60,663 bases of DNA from an uncultured Muribaculaceae bacterium (lineage in GTDB: Bacteria; Bacteroidota; Bacteroidia; Bacteroidales; Muribaculaceae). Shown here in pieces: positions 1 through 8,777 of the stretch. Within the stretch, counting starts at the first letter, position 1. Each line of letters starts with the position of its first letter. The notes under the pieces are model-generated. The model did not search any database, was not told the DNA's origin, and saw only the letters and a program-made list of their open reading frames with translations. Location: NCBI GenBank assembly GCA_910586975.1, contig CAJUKX010000016.1, forward strand, positions 1 through 60,663. The letters are read 5' to 3'. The position numbers were made by a program, and so were the translations under genes.

Positions 1-12
1 CAATATTAAATC

Positions 13-53
13 TAAAAAAGAGACTGCCTAACTTTGATTGTTAGACAGCCTCT
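13..53 (-). terminator. Intrinsic terminator of the DUF5606 gene
   Basis: Arms at 19-32 and 40-53 pair over 14 positions, with G-U wobbles, around a 7-nt loop. Read on the minus strand the hairpin is followed by a run of Ts (complement of 14-18). It lies just after the stop of the minus-strand gene at 79-501. Confidence 0.75.
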
Positions 54-78
54 TAGTCATCAACTACTTATAGTAATT

Positions 79-501
79 TTATTCTTTTTCTTCAGCTTCG
101 GCTGATTCTTCCTTTGCCTTGAATTCTGTGATTCCGGCAGCCAGCAGAGCGTTGTACCACTGGAAAAGTTTGCGGATATCTGAATCGTGTACGCGTTCGC
201 GGTCGAAGTCGGGCAGAATGGTGCCGAAGTACTCGCGCAGCTCGGCATCGCCACCTATAGCCTTTACATCTACGGGCTGACCGCCGGTCTTTTCGTTTAC
301 GAGTTCAAAAACATCGGCCAGGGGAATGTCCTCGCCTGTTGTATACATTGCGATATCGCCGAGCGACATTACTTTGTCGTGGGCGAAAGCCGGAGTGCGC
401 TTACCGGTTGAAAGCGACTCAACGATGAGCATATTGCGTCCCTGGCTTACGAGACGATAGAGTCCGGGCTTGCCGGCAATTGAAAGGATTGTGCGTATCA
501 T
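79..501 (-). CDS. DUF5606 family protein
   Basis: A 140-aa acidic soluble protein. The N-terminal half (MIRTILSIAGKPGLYRLVSQ onward) forms a small beta-rich domain that I recognise as the DUF5606 family, found almost only in Bacteroidota. The last 15 residues are a Glu/Ala/Lys tail. There is no signal peptide or membrane segment, so it should be cytoplasmic. The family has no assigned reaction that I know of. It is monocistronic, between its own promoter (620-651) and terminator (13-53), and divergent from the Yip1-like gene at 719. The family call is fairly sure; the function is unknown. Confidence 0.8.
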   Translation of the reverse strand: MIRTILSIAGKPGLYRLVSQGRNMLIVESLSTGKRTPAFAHDKVMSLGDIAMYTTGEDIPLADVFELVNEKTGGQPVDVKAIGGDAELREYFGTILPDFDRERVHDSDIRKLFQWYNALLAAGITEFKAKEESAEAEEKE

Positions 502-619
502 TGTGTTCTAATTGATATTCTTTTTTCCAATAATCCATATCGTTTCATTTAACTTTACATTAGTCAACAAATCTGATATAAATTATTATCCAAAGTCTAC
601 TTAACGAATTATTTTTGTG

Positions 620-651
620 CAAATTTACGAATTTAAGCCAAAATAACACAA
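620..651 (-). promoter_or_regulatory. Bacteroides-type promoter for the DUF5606 gene
   Basis: On the minus strand TAAATTTG (620-627) matches the -7 consensus TAnnTTTG. A TTG (649-651) lies 21 bp upstream as the -33 element. Predicted transcription starts near 613, giving a leader of about 110 nt. Confidence 0.6.
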
Positions 652-660
652 CAAATTTCG

Positions 661-668
661 TAACTTTG
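661..668 (+). promoter_or_regulatory. -7 element upstream of the Yip1-like/smpB pair
   Basis: TAACTTTG is a perfect TAnnTTTG -7 box, 51 bp before the start at 719. No clear -33 TTG is seen at the right distance, so this half of the divergent promoter region is less certain. Confidence 0.5.
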
Positions 669-718
669 TATCTCTAATTAAATCCGACTTTTTAAACCAA
701 AACTGTGCAACGGCCGCT

Positions 719-1264
719 ATGTGGTTATTTATCAAACACTTAATCCAGCTTTTATTATCTCCTTCGCGAGGATGGGACGATGTATCCGAATCGGTACTCA
801 AAGCCGACGAGGTACAGCGCAAAGGCTTCTATCCTCTGGTTGGGGTTACTGCCCTGTCGGAATTTTTTCCGCTGGTGTACTCCCACAGCGAGGGCTTCAC
901 TCATTCGCTGGTGGCGGCGATTGGCATAGCATGCTCGCTCTTCGCATCAATGTACCTGTCAAAGCTGTTCCTTGATTTTTTTATGCCTAAATTGATTGAT
1001 GGCACATTGAATCAAAACAAGGTGAGCGTGTTTGTATCGTGCATGCTCGGTCTCAACTGCATATACTACACAATACGCAATCTGATGCCGACATCCATGA
1101 CCTTACTAACGTTGATGCCTCTGCTGTCGGTCATTGTTATTTTCAAGTCTACCGCTTATATGGGTATAAAAGAAGACAATCAACTCAACTTTACCGGGCT
1201 GGCAATTGTTGCCGTTATAGGAATACCCATATTGATAAGTTCTCTGATCCTTTGTTTTATGTGA
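719..1264 (+). CDS. Yip1-like multi-spanning membrane protein
   Basis: A 181-aa protein with about five hydrophobic segments: near residues 36-52, 60-80, 100-118, 124-145 and 155-180. An N-terminal amphipathic stretch carries the motif SPSRGWDDV, which is typical of the YIP1/DUF1282 membrane family, where 'p.~~W~~v' precedes the first helix. It probably sits in the inner membrane; no enzymatic residues are visible. It is followed 6 bp later by smpB, so the two are likely co-transcribed from the -7 box at 661. Gene content does not suggest a function. It could be a generic DUF membrane protein rather than a true Yip1 member. Confidence 0.6.
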   Translation: MWLFIKHLIQLLLSPSRGWDDVSESVLKADEVQRKGFYPLVGVTALSEFFPLVYSHSEGFTHSLVAAIGIACSLFASMYLSKLFLDFFMPKLIDGTLNQNKVSVFVSCMLGLNCIYYTIRNLMPTSMTLLTLMPLLSVIVIFKSTAYMGIKEDNQLNFTGLAIVAVIGIPILISSLILCFM

Positions 1265-1270
1265 TGTACC

Positions 1271-1735
1271 ATGGCACAGAAAATGAAATTTAAAGAAGTA
1301 AACATCAAAAATCGCCGTGCGACTTTTGATTACGCCATATCCGAAACCTACACCGCCGGTATAGTGCTCACCGGCACTGAAATCAAATCAATACGTCTTG
1401 GCAAAGCTTCGCTTGTCGACACCTTCTGCTTCATCAACGACGGCGAGGTGTGGGTGAAGAATATGTATATAGCCGAGTATTTCTACGGCACCTACAACAA
1501 TCATACCGAGCGTCGCGACCGCAAGCTGTTGCTCTCGCGTAAAGAAATACTGGCTCTGAGCCGCGAAACCCAGTCGCCCGGCTATACCATCGTGCCGCTG
1601 CGTCTGTTTATCAACGACCGTGGATATGCCAAGCTCGTGATAGGTGTGGCCCGCGGTAAAAAGGAATACGACAAGCGCCAATCTATAAAAGAACGCGATG
1701 ATAAACGCGAACTGGCCCGTGCCATGATGAAATAA
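1271..1735 (+). CDS. smpB: SsrA-binding protein SmpB
   Basis: A 154-aa protein of normal SmpB length. SmpB binds tmRNA and delivers it to ribosomes stalled on broken mRNAs (trans-translation). Visible family hallmarks are the N-terminal KEVNIKNRRATFDY, the GTEIKSIR block (about residues 36-43), the central GYTIVPLRLFIN segment, and the basic C-terminal tail KKEYDKRQSIKERD that enters the ribosomal mRNA channel. The start is the ATG 6 bp after the preceding stop. The tmRNA gene itself is not visible in this window. Identification is secure. Confidence 0.97.
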   Translation: MAQKMKFKEVNIKNRRATFDYAISETYTAGIVLTGTEIKSIRLGKASLVDTFCFINDGEVWVKNMYIAEYFYGTYNNHTERRDRKLLLSRKEILALSRETQSPGYTIVPLRLFINDRGYAKLVIGVARGKKEYDKRQSIKERDDKRELARAMMK

Positions 1736-1759
1736 GCACACGCCTATAAACGGTTTTTC

Positions 1760-1810
1760 ATAACACTACAGGCTGCCTCCTATATATCAGGAAGCAGCCT
1801 GTAGTGTTAT
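1760..1810. terminator. Long perfect hairpin after smpB
   Basis: Arms 1760-1776 and 1794-1810 are a perfect 17-bp inverted repeat. An inner 4-bp pair (1778-1781 with 1789-1792) extends the stem. No T-run follows on either strand, so it may act as a bidirectional or mRNA-stabilising hairpin rather than a classic intrinsic terminator. It directly abuts the MITE-like element. Confidence 0.6.
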
Positions 1811-1979
1811 TAGGAAACTGTATAAAATTTATTTTATCTTGTCTTTGAGAGTCTTGTCTATGTATTTTAGATATGGATTCAGTCATTTAGGAGCCACTAA
1901 ACTCCATCATCAATATCAAAAATCCAAATGACAATCCTTCTCAAATCCTGCGACAAATAAATTTAAACAGTTTCTTAGG
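1810..1979. mobile_element. MITE-like element, about 170 bp
   Basis: The left end (TTAGGAAACTGTATAAAA...) and the inverted right end (CTAAGAAACTGTTTAAA...) match imperfectly over about 40 bp, including a shared TTTGAGA at the inner edge. The interior has no coding capacity. Long imperfect terminal inverted repeats around a short non-coding core suggest a non-autonomous relative of an insertion sequence. I see no unambiguous target duplication. Confidence 0.45.
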
Positions 1980-1984
1980 TCTGA

Positions 1985-2308
1985 TTATTTTGCGAGCAAT
2001 TCCTCGATGCGTGCGCGGAGGGTTGCTTCGGTCTGTGAACCGGCAAGACGTATGTCGGTCTTTTTGCCATCCTTGAAGAAAAGAATGGTGGGAATCGACA
2101 TTATGCGGTATTCGGTAGAGAGGTCGCCTTCTTCATCGACATTGTATTTGCCGATAACAACACGGTCGGCGTATTCTTCGGCGAGCTTGTCGACTATGGG
2201 AGCCATAGCCATGCAGGGTCCGCACCATGTAGCCCAGAAGTCGATAACCACGGGCTTGCCCGAAGCGATGATGTCTTTGACGTTTTCGTCAGTAAAAGTA
2301 GTTGCCAT
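1985..2308 (-). CDS. trxA: Thioredoxin
   Basis: A 107-aa classical thioredoxin, the general cytoplasmic disulfide reductant. The active site is W28-C29-G30-P31-C32, and the cis-proline segment is IMSIPTILFF. There is no signal peptide. It lies 21 bp downstream of dnaE on the same strand and is probably co-transcribed with it, which is odd but plausible because thioredoxin serves ribonucleotide reductase and so dNTP supply (inference). A different thioredoxin with a CPHC site is encoded at 28721. Very secure call; the trxA symbol is by analogy. Confidence 0.95.
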   Translation of the reverse strand: MATTFTDENVKDIIASGKPVVIDFWATWCGPCMAMAPIVDKLAEEYADRVVIGKYNVDEEGDLSTEYRIMSIPTILFFKDGKKTDIRLAGSQTEATLRARIEELLAK

Positions 2309-2329
2309 TTTTAGTTTGATATTAATATT

Positions 2330-5300
2330 TTATGATGCTAAGTTTTTGTCAAAATCGAGTTTGAAAGGGATGCCGGTTTCCTCAAGATGTTTTATAAATT
2401 TCTTGTCTACTGCAATGCGCTTGCCCGATGAGAGCAACATGCGGCTCTGGCGGCCGGGAATGCCCGAATCAACCGAGAACGACAGGCTCATGCGCTGTCC
2501 CTCGCCCTCTCTGAGCTGTTCTATAATCGAGGCCGTGGCCGTAGGGGTACACTGCGAGAACCCGAGCGCTATGGTGATTGAGTTCAGCATCTTCCCCTTG
2601 ACGGTCTCAAGCGGAATGATTGAACTGATATTGAAGCGCAGATTGTCGTACTGTTTATTGTACGTGCCGCGTATGAGTATGGGTTTGCCCACCTGGGTTA
2701 GATGTCCGTAAAGCTCCATCTGCTCGTTGAACATGACTATCTCGGTTGTGCCGGTGAAGTCTTCGAGCTTCACTATCATCATCGGCGACCCCTTGCGCGT
2801 GGTGCGACGGGTACACTCGGTGACTATGCCGCCAAACGACACTTCCTGATTCTCTACAATCTTCGCATCCTCGCGTTCGCTAAGTCGGAAAGTTGTGCCG
2901 TAATTAAGCTCAAGATAATAAGGGTCGAGAGGGTGCGCCGACAGATACATGCCCACAAGCTCACGCTCCTTGTCGAGTTTGGTTATCGGTGCCCATTCCT
3001 CGGCACTGCGCAGCTTGGGACGCGCCTCGGCGTTGAGCTGTTCGTCGTCGAAGTCAAAAAGCGAAGCCTCCTGCTTGCGTATGGCATTCTGGTGCATGGC
3101 ACCATAGCGCAGCAGTACTTCCGGAGCAGAGTCGCCGGCATGTCCGCCGCCGTCGTCCACAAGGTCTTCGCGCTTGTAGGCACCGAAGCAGTCAAAAGCT
3201 CCGGCGAGAGCAAGGTTTTCAAACACCCTGCGGTTGATGGACTGCGAAGGCACTCGTTCCACAAAATCGTATATATCCCTGAACGGTTCGCTGCCGCGGG
3301 CTTTTACAATTTCATCCACAACGGTATCACCGATACCTGATATAGCCGAAAGCCCGAAACGTATGTTTCCGTCAGATGTCACACCGAAGTCGCGTACCGA
3401 TTCGTTGACATCAGGGCCTTTTACTGTGATGCCCATGCTCTTACACTCGTCCATGAAGCCTATGAGCTTGCCCGAGTCCGAACGGTTGTGGGTGAGCACG
3501 GCAGCCATGTATTCGGCCGGATAGTGAGCCTTGAGATAACCGGTCTGGTAAGCCACCCACGAGTAGCATGTGGCATGACTCTTGTTGAACGCGTATGATG
3601 CGAACTTCTCCCAGTCGGCCCATATCTTTTCGAGTTTGGCAGCATCGTGACCGTTGGCCTGTCCGCCCTTCATGAATTTGGTTTTCAGGGCGTTCATCTT
3701 TTCGATAAGCTTCTTACCCATGGCCTTGCGCAGAGTATCGCTTTCGCCTCGGGTGAAGTTGGCCAGCAGACGCGACAGCAGCATGACCTGCTCCTGATAC
3801 ACGGTTACGCCGTATGTATCGGCCAGATAACGATCCATACCCGGCAGGTCGTATTCGATGGGCTCGTGGCCGTGCTTGCGGGCGATGAACTTGGGTATGT
3901 AATCCATAGGCCCCGGACGATACAGGGCATTCATCGCAATGAGATCCTCGAACTTGGTGGGCTGAAGCTCTCGCAAATATTTCTGCATACCGGCCGATTC
4001 AAACTGGAATGTACCGATTGTGCGTCCGGCCGAATACAGCTCGTATGTTTTCTTGTCTTCTATATCTATTTTCTCGATGTCGATAACCTCGCCGGTGTGG
4101 GCTTTTACGTTTGCAAGCGCTGTTTTTATTATCGAAAGCGTCTTCAGCCCCAGGAAGTCCATCTTGATAAGGCCGGTTTCTTCGATTACCGAGCCTTCAT
4201 ACTGTGTTACGAGCAGCTTGCCTTCTTCCTTATCATCGGCTGTTGATACGGGGACCCAGTCGCTCACGTCGTCGCGGCAAATGATTACGCCGCAGGCATG
4301 CACGCCGGTGTTGCGCACATTGCCTTCGAGCTCGCGGGCATACTTCAGCGTTGAGCGCACCAATGGATTCATACTCTCAAGCTCGGGCTTGAAATCCGGC
4401 ACGTACTCATAGCAATTTGACAGTGTAGGTTTCAGCTCCTTGCCGTTTTTCTCAGGCATGTGTGGCGGGATGAGCTTGGTGAGGCGGTTGGCCTCGGGTA
4501 TAGGCAGCTGCTCTACCCTGGCCACGTCCTTAATGGCGCTCTTGGCGGCCATGGTGCCGTATGTGATGATATGTGCCACGTTGGGTTCGCCGTACTTCTC
4601 AGTCACATACTTGAGTACCTTGCCACGGCCATCATCGTCAAAGTCAACGTCGATATCGGGCAACGAAATACGGTCGGGGTTAAGAAAACGCTCAAACAGA
4701 AGGTCGTATTTAAGAGGGTCTATCTGGGTGATCTCAAGGCAATATGCCACAACCGAACCGGCAGCCGAACCACGCCCCGGACCTATAGACACTCCAAGCT
4801 TCTCGCGACCGGCACGTATGAAGTCCTGCACGATAAGGAAGTAACCCGGAAAACCCATGGTTTTCATTATATGCAGCTCAAAATCAATGCGGTCGGTGAT
4901 TTCTTCGGTGAACGGCATGGGATAACGTTTTGCCGCGCCCTCGTATGCCAACTTGCGCAGGTAATCGGCCTCAAACTTTATGCGGTACAGCTTTTCATAG
5001 CCGCCAAGCTTCTTGATTTTAGCTTCGGCATCCTGTTGCGACAATACTACGTTGCCCTTTTCATCGCGGGTGAATTCATTGAAGAGGTCTTCTTCGGTGA
5101 ATCGCTTGCGATACTCCTCTTCCGTGCCAAAATCTTCGGGAATGGCATAGTTGGGCATGATAGGCTCGTGGTCTATGGAATACGTCTCGACTTTACCTAT
5201 GATTTCAAGCGTGTTTTCAATAGCCTCGGGAATGTCGGCAAACAGCGTTGACATCTCCTCGGTGGTCTTGAACCACTCCTGCATTGTATACCTCATGCGT

Positions 5301-6154
5301 TTGGGGTCGTCGAGATCTTTTTTGGTCGAGATACATATCAGGTGATCATGTGCCTCAGCGTCGTCCTCATTGATAAAATGCGAGTCGTTTGTAGCAATGA
5401 TCTTCACCCCGTATTTACGGGCTATACGTATGATTTCGGGCTCGATTTCCTTCTGCAGCTCGTATGTTTCGTGATTAGCCAAGGGCTTGGTAGCCTTATG
5501 GCGCTGCAGTTCAAGGTAGTAATCGTCGCCCATGAGGTCTTTCCACCACTTCACGGCCTGCTCGGCCTTCTCTATCTCGCCGGCGGTAAGCAATTTGGGA
5601 ATCTCACCACCAAGACAGGCCGATGATATGATCAGACCCTCGTGATGGGCAGCTATCGAGGCATGGTCAGTACGCGGGTGAAAATAAAAGCCCTCTGTCC
5701 ATGCTTTCGACACCAGTTTGATAAGATTGTTATAGCCGGTCTTGTTTTTGGCAAGAACTACCAGATGTCGGCCGGTGTCCTTTTTATCCGAGCGGTCGTG
5801 CATATCGCCATTGGCCACATACATCTCGCAGCCTATGATTGGGGTGAATATCTTGGCCTTGTTTTCGGCTATTGTCTGACGCAGCCCCTCGATAGACTCG
5901 CCTTCGGCCGGTGCAGCACCTGCTTCGAGTTCCTTGATGCGTTTCTCAGCATCTTTCACGGCGCCTTTGGGACCCTTGTTTTTCTTGTTCACATAGTTCA
6001 TGAACTCCTTGATACCGTACATCACACCATGGTCGGTGATGGCCACGCCGGGCATACCGTCGGCTATGGCTTTATCAACTATGCCGCTGATAGATGCCTG
6101 GCCGTCGAGCAACGAATATTGTGAGTGTACATGAAGGTGAACGAATTTGCTCAT
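2330..6154 (-). CDS. dnaE: DNA polymerase III subunit alpha
   Basis: A 1274-aa DnaE-type C-family replicative polymerase, slightly longer than the 1160 aa of E. coli. Order of parts: N-terminal PHP domain beginning HLHVHSQYSLLDG; polymerase core with GPGRGSAAGSV near residue 460 and the catalytic acidic motif PDIDVDFDDD near residue 500; the RKAMGKK fingers motif; helix-hairpin-helix region; and an OB-fold near residues 1110-1160. It lacks the zinc finger and exonuclease insertion of PolC. It is the first gene of a two-gene operon with trxA. Its promoter (6188-6217) overlaps the terminator of the upstream gene. Confidence 0.97.
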   Translation of the reverse strand: MSKFVHLHVHSQYSLLDGQASISGIVDKAIADGMPGVAITDHGVMYGIKEFMNYVNKKNKGPKGAVKDAEKRIKELEAGAAPAEGESIEGLRQTIAENKAKIFTPIIGCEMYVANGDMHDRSDKKDTGRHLVVLAKNKTGYNNLIKLVSKAWTEGFYFHPRTDHASIAAHHEGLIISSACLGGEIPKLLTAGEIEKAEQAVKWWKDLMGDDYYLELQRHKATKPLANHETYELQKEIEPEIIRIARKYGVKIIATNDSHFINEDDAEAHDHLICISTKKDLDDPKRMRYTMQEWFKTTEEMSTLFADIPEAIENTLEIIGKVETYSIDHEPIMPNYAIPEDFGTEEEYRKRFTEEDLFNEFTRDEKGNVVLSQQDAEAKIKKLGGYEKLYRIKFEADYLRKLAYEGAAKRYPMPFTEEITDRIDFELHIMKTMGFPGYFLIVQDFIRAGREKLGVSIGPGRGSAAGSVVAYCLEITQIDPLKYDLLFERFLNPDRISLPDIDVDFDDDGRGKVLKYVTEKYGEPNVAHIITYGTMAAKSAIKDVARVEQLPIPEANRLTKLIPPHMPEKNGKELKPTLSNCYEYVPDFKPELESMNPLVRSTLKYARELEGNVRNTGVHACGVIICRDDVSDWVPVSTADDKEEGKLLVTQYEGSVIEETGLIKMDFLGLKTLSIIKTALANVKAHTGEVIDIEKIDIEDKKTYELYSAGRTIGTFQFESAGMQKYLRELQPTKFEDLIAMNALYRPGPMDYIPKFIARKHGHEPIEYDLPGMDRYLADTYGVTVYQEQVMLLSRLLANFTRGESDTLRKAMGKKLIEKMNALKTKFMKGGQANGHDAAKLEKIWADWEKFASYAFNKSHATCYSWVAYQTGYLKAHYPAEYMAAVLTHNRSDSGKLIGFMDECKSMGITVKGPDVNESVRDFGVTSDGNIRFGLSAISGIGDTVVDEIVKARGSEPFRDIYDFVERVPSQSINRRVFENLALAGAFDCFGAYKREDLVDDGGGHAGDSAPEVLLRYGAMHQNAIRKQEASLFDFDDEQLNAEARPKLRSAEEWAPITKLDKERELVGMYLSAHPLDPYYLELNYGTTFRLSEREDAKIVENQEVSFGGIVTECTRRTTRKGSPMMIVKLEDFTGTTEIVMFNEQMELYGHLTQVGKPILIRGTYNKQYDNLRFNISSIIPLETVKGKMLNSITIALGFSQCTPTATASIIEQLREGEGQRMSLSFSVDSGIPGRQSRMLLSSGKRIAVDKKFIKHLEETGIPFKLDFDKNLAS

Positions 6155-6187
6155 GATATTTAGAGTGTGAGAGGTTTAAATAGCTGC

Positions 6188-6217
6188 CAAAGTTAATAAA
6201 AATCCCCGACCCATCAA
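6188..6217 (-). promoter_or_regulatory. dnaE promoter
   Basis: On the minus strand TAACTTTG (6188-6195) is the -7 box and TTG (6215-6217) the -33, with a 19-bp spacer. The -33 falls in the loop of the terminator hairpin of the preceding gene. The predicted start near 6181 leaves a leader of about 27 nt. Confidence 0.65.
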
Positions 6218-6230
6218 CAGGGCCGGGGAT
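6197..6230 (-). terminator. Terminator of the choloylglycine-hydrolase-like gene
   Basis: Arms 6202-6208 and 6224-6230 (ATCCCCG/CGGGGAT), with a further CCC/GGG pair inside, are followed on the minus strand by a T-run. This is a good Rho-independent terminator for the gene ending at 6269. Confidence 0.75.
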
Positions 6231-6268
6231 AAAACTTATCTACATTGTATTTAATTAGCTAATTTAAT

Positions 6269-7309
6269 TTACCACATGGGGCTGAAGGGCTTTGATTCCT
6301 TAAGCTTGTCGTTGACACATCCGTAGAAGTCTGAATGATTTGATGTATCGAGTTTCAGCACGGGCGAGCCGGGCTTGAGCATAAGCTTGGAGAGATCTAC
6401 GTAGAATGCGCCCAGCGAATCAGCGAATTTGAAATAATAGCGGTTGCGGGTCACATCTGAAACCGAGCGCCACTGGCTTGACGACAGTTCGGGCTGTCCG
6501 GCAATTTCATATCCGAAGGGCACGCTCACATTGTCAATCACAGTCATCAGCTCGTAGAGGGCTGTATTGGCGTCTACCTTTGCCGGCACGTGGTGTATGA
6601 AGTAGTTGCCGCGTACAAAGCGGTCTGACGAACGTACACCGCCGGGCAGGAAGTTCATGCCGCCTATGCCTTCCCAATATCCGTCAATGGCAAGCATCTT
6701 CGGGAAGACCGGATCGTTGGTAAGCATCTGATATTCGCGGCCGCGATAGATATTCATCTTTCCGTTATCAAACTCCATGATAAGTGTTTCGCCAGTACGG
6801 TCGGTGAATCCCCAGTGCAGCAGCGATACGGTACCGCCGTCAAAGGTTTTGCCGGCAATTCCAAATTCATTAGCTCTGAGCCACTTGTCCACTTCATCCA
6901 CAGTCTCGAAATTGTCAAGGAAATAGCTTACTATTACAGCCAGGCTCATCACGGGCATATCAGAGCCTTGAGGAGCTTCACGGTACTTTGACACTTTGCA
7001 GAACAATCCGTTGACCACCAGTCCACGCTCGTTCATACCCTCGGTTACGCCACCATCGTAGCCTACAGCCAGAGCCGAGGCATACTTGGAGGTCCACTTG
7101 TAACGCGGTCCTGTGGGCATGCTTTCCTTAGCCATACCGGCGGGATATACATATATATTGGTAGGAATAGGTGTGCGCCAGTCGAGTGTGCGGCCCACCA
7201 TCACTACATCGGTACTATCGCCAAGAAACACTATTCGTGAACATGGACGTGCGACAACAGACGAAATCATCACTGCTGCAAGTATCAGGATTGTCTTAAC
7301 TAATTTCAT
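6269..7309 (-). CDS. Secreted linear-amide C-N hydrolase (choloylglycine hydrolase / penicillin V acylase family)
   Basis: A 346-aa Ntn-hydrolase. A signal peptide (residues 1-22) ends just before Cys23, which would become the N-terminal nucleophile after processing. Family residues visible downstream are the GRTLDW block (Arg and Asp of the active site), MLTNDPVF (the Asn of the oxyanion site) and GGMNFLPGG followed by the conserved DRF..R segment. Relatives cut amide bonds of conjugated bile salts, penicillin V or acyl-homoserine lactones. Sequence alone does not tell which. ARPC is not a lipobox, so a soluble periplasmic enzyme is expected. It is monocistronic, with a terminator at 6197-6230. 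Confidence 0.88.
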   Translation of the reverse strand: MKLVKTILILAAVMISSVVARPCSRIVFLGDSTDVVMVGRTLDWRTPIPTNIYVYPAGMAKESMPTGPRYKWTSKYASALAVGYDGGVTEGMNERGLVVNGLFCKVSKYREAPQGSDMPVMSLAVIVSYFLDNFETVDEVDKWLRANEFGIAGKTFDGGTVSLLHWGFTDRTGETLIMEFDNGKMNIYRGREYQMLTNDPVFPKMLAIDGYWEGIGGMNFLPGGVRSSDRFVRGNYFIHHVPAKVDANTALYELMTVIDNVSVPFGYEIAGQPELSSSQWRSVSDVTRNRYYFKFADSLGAFYVDLSKLMLKPGSPVLKLDTSNHSDFYGCVNDKLKESKPFSPMW

Positions 7310-7386
7310 AGGGCTATTTTATTAAATGGTTTTAGCTGAATTATGATATAAATACTAACTGATTATGTAATACAAAAGTTCATTTA

Positions 7387-7418
7387 TTTGTAATAATACA
7401 AAAAAATCATTAACTTTG
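7387..7418 (+). promoter_or_regulatory. thrC promoter
   Basis: TTTG (7387-7390), 20 bp, then TAACTTTG (7411-7418): a near-ideal Bacteroides-type promoter. The predicted start is near 7425, about 23 nt before the ATG at 7448. Confidence 0.75.
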
Positions 7419-7447
7419 CCATATCTCCGTCGACCTAAAATAATCTA

Positions 7448-8770
7448 ATGAGATATATCAGCACATCAGGACAGTCGATCACCGACTTGCGTGGAGCATT
7501 GATGCACAGCATAGCTCCCGATGGTTCTCTCTATCTCCCCGAGATTCTTCCTGTAATTCCGAAGGCCTACTTCAACAATATACAGGAAATGAATATCAAG
7601 GAAATCGCCTACGTAGTCGTAAGCACACTGCTTGGAGCAGACACCGACACCGTCATGCTCAAACAAGTGGTGGATGAGGCTTTCAACTTCCCCATGCCGG
7701 TGTATCCGCTGATGAACAACCTCGATATTCTTGAACTTTTCCACGGGCCCACCATGGCTTTCAAGGACGCCGGAGCGCGCTTTGTGGCCTCTTTCATCAC
7801 AAAGTTTCATAAGGCCAACAGCCGACGTCCGGTAGGACTGGTGGCAACTACCGGAAACACCGGAGCAGCCATTGCCAACGCTTTCATGCGCCATAAGGAC
7901 AAGCACGTGGTGATATTGTACCCACACGGTACCATGACACGCGCACAGCTGGCACAGTTCACCGCGCAGAGTCCCAACATACATCCGGTGGAGGTTGGAG
8001 GCACCATCTCGCAGTGCAAGGATATGATCAGAAACGCCATGGCCGACCAGGCTCTGGCCGAGAGGATGATGCCCGTGTGCATCAACACCAATAATTATCT
8101 GCGAATTGTTCCTCAAGTGGTGTTTTTCTTTTACGCTTATGCCATGCTCAAGAATATACATGGCAATGCCGAGGGATTTACGGTTTCAATTCCCTGCGGA
8201 TGTCTGAGCAACCTCACAGCCGCCGTAATTGCCAAACGTATGGGTTGCCCCATCGGTAAGATAGTAGCCGGATGCAACGCCAACGACGACTTCGTGAAAC
8301 TTCTCAACGACGAAATCACGGTTTCGCAGATGCACGAGAACAACCGCCCCACCCTGGCCCGCGCAATGGACTCGGGTATACCCACCAACACTCAGCGCAT
8401 ACTGCGGCTGTACAACGACGACATCAAGGCCATAAACAACGACATTATGGCCATATCGCTGTCAGACCGGGAAATAGCCGACACCATAAACGGAGTATTC
8501 GCACGCCGCGGCTACCTGCCCGACCCTCATACCGCCGTAGCGCTCGGGGCTCTGAATCGTTCGGGAATTGACTACGGCAAAACACCTGCCATAGTATTGG
8601 CCACGGCTCATCCGGCCAAGTCGCTCGACACCATGACCTCCATTACCGGCCGCTCTGTAGAACTGCCGGTGCAGCTCACCCACTTCATGACCGACGCCCG
8701 CACGCGTCAGGTTCCGGTAAAGCTGCCCCCCACCTACCCCGCTCTTAAAAAATTCTTATTCTCAATATAA
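7448..8770 (+). CDS. thrC: Threonine synthase
   Basis: A 440-aa PLP enzyme that converts O-phosphohomoserine to threonine, the last step of threonine synthesis. The PLP lysine is Lys106 in GPTMAFKDAGARF, and the phosphate-binding loop is VATTGNTGAAIA. The N-terminal ISTSGQSITDLRGALM and the overall length match the ThrC-type (fold II) family. It heads a run of four closely spaced plus-strand genes behind the promoter at 7387-7418. The other threonine-pathway genes (thrA, thrB) are not in the window. Secure identification. Confidence 0.96.
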   Translation: MRYISTSGQSITDLRGALMHSIAPDGSLYLPEILPVIPKAYFNNIQEMNIKEIAYVVVSTLLGADTDTVMLKQVVDEAFNFPMPVYPLMNNLDILELFHGPTMAFKDAGARFVASFITKFHKANSRRPVGLVATTGNTGAAIANAFMRHKDKHVVILYPHGTMTRAQLAQFTAQSPNIHPVEVGGTISQCKDMIRNAMADQALAERMMPVCINTNNYLRIVPQVVFFFYAYAMLKNIHGNAEGFTVSIPCGCLSNLTAAVIAKRMGCPIGKIVAGCNANDDFVKLLNDEITVSQMHENNRPTLARAMDSGIPTNTQRILRLYNDDIKAINNDIMAISLSDREIADTINGVFARRGYLPDPHTAVALGALNRSGIDYGKTPAIVLATAHPAKSLDTMTSITGRSVELPVQLTHFMTDARTRQVPVKLPPTYPALKKFLFSI

Positions 8771-8777
8771 ATTCACC

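Noticed and set aside
1736..1984. tmRNA gene next to smpB
   Set aside because: The region holds a hairpin and a MITE-like element; no tRNA-like ends or tag-reading frame were seen.
4460..5251. A 263-codon plus-strand open frame opposite dnaE, and similar long antisense frames at 2007-2711 and 3647-4246
   Set aside because: They lie wholly inside dnaE on the other strand, have odd His/Leu/Gly-rich composition and no recognisable domain. They are frame shadows of a conserved gene.
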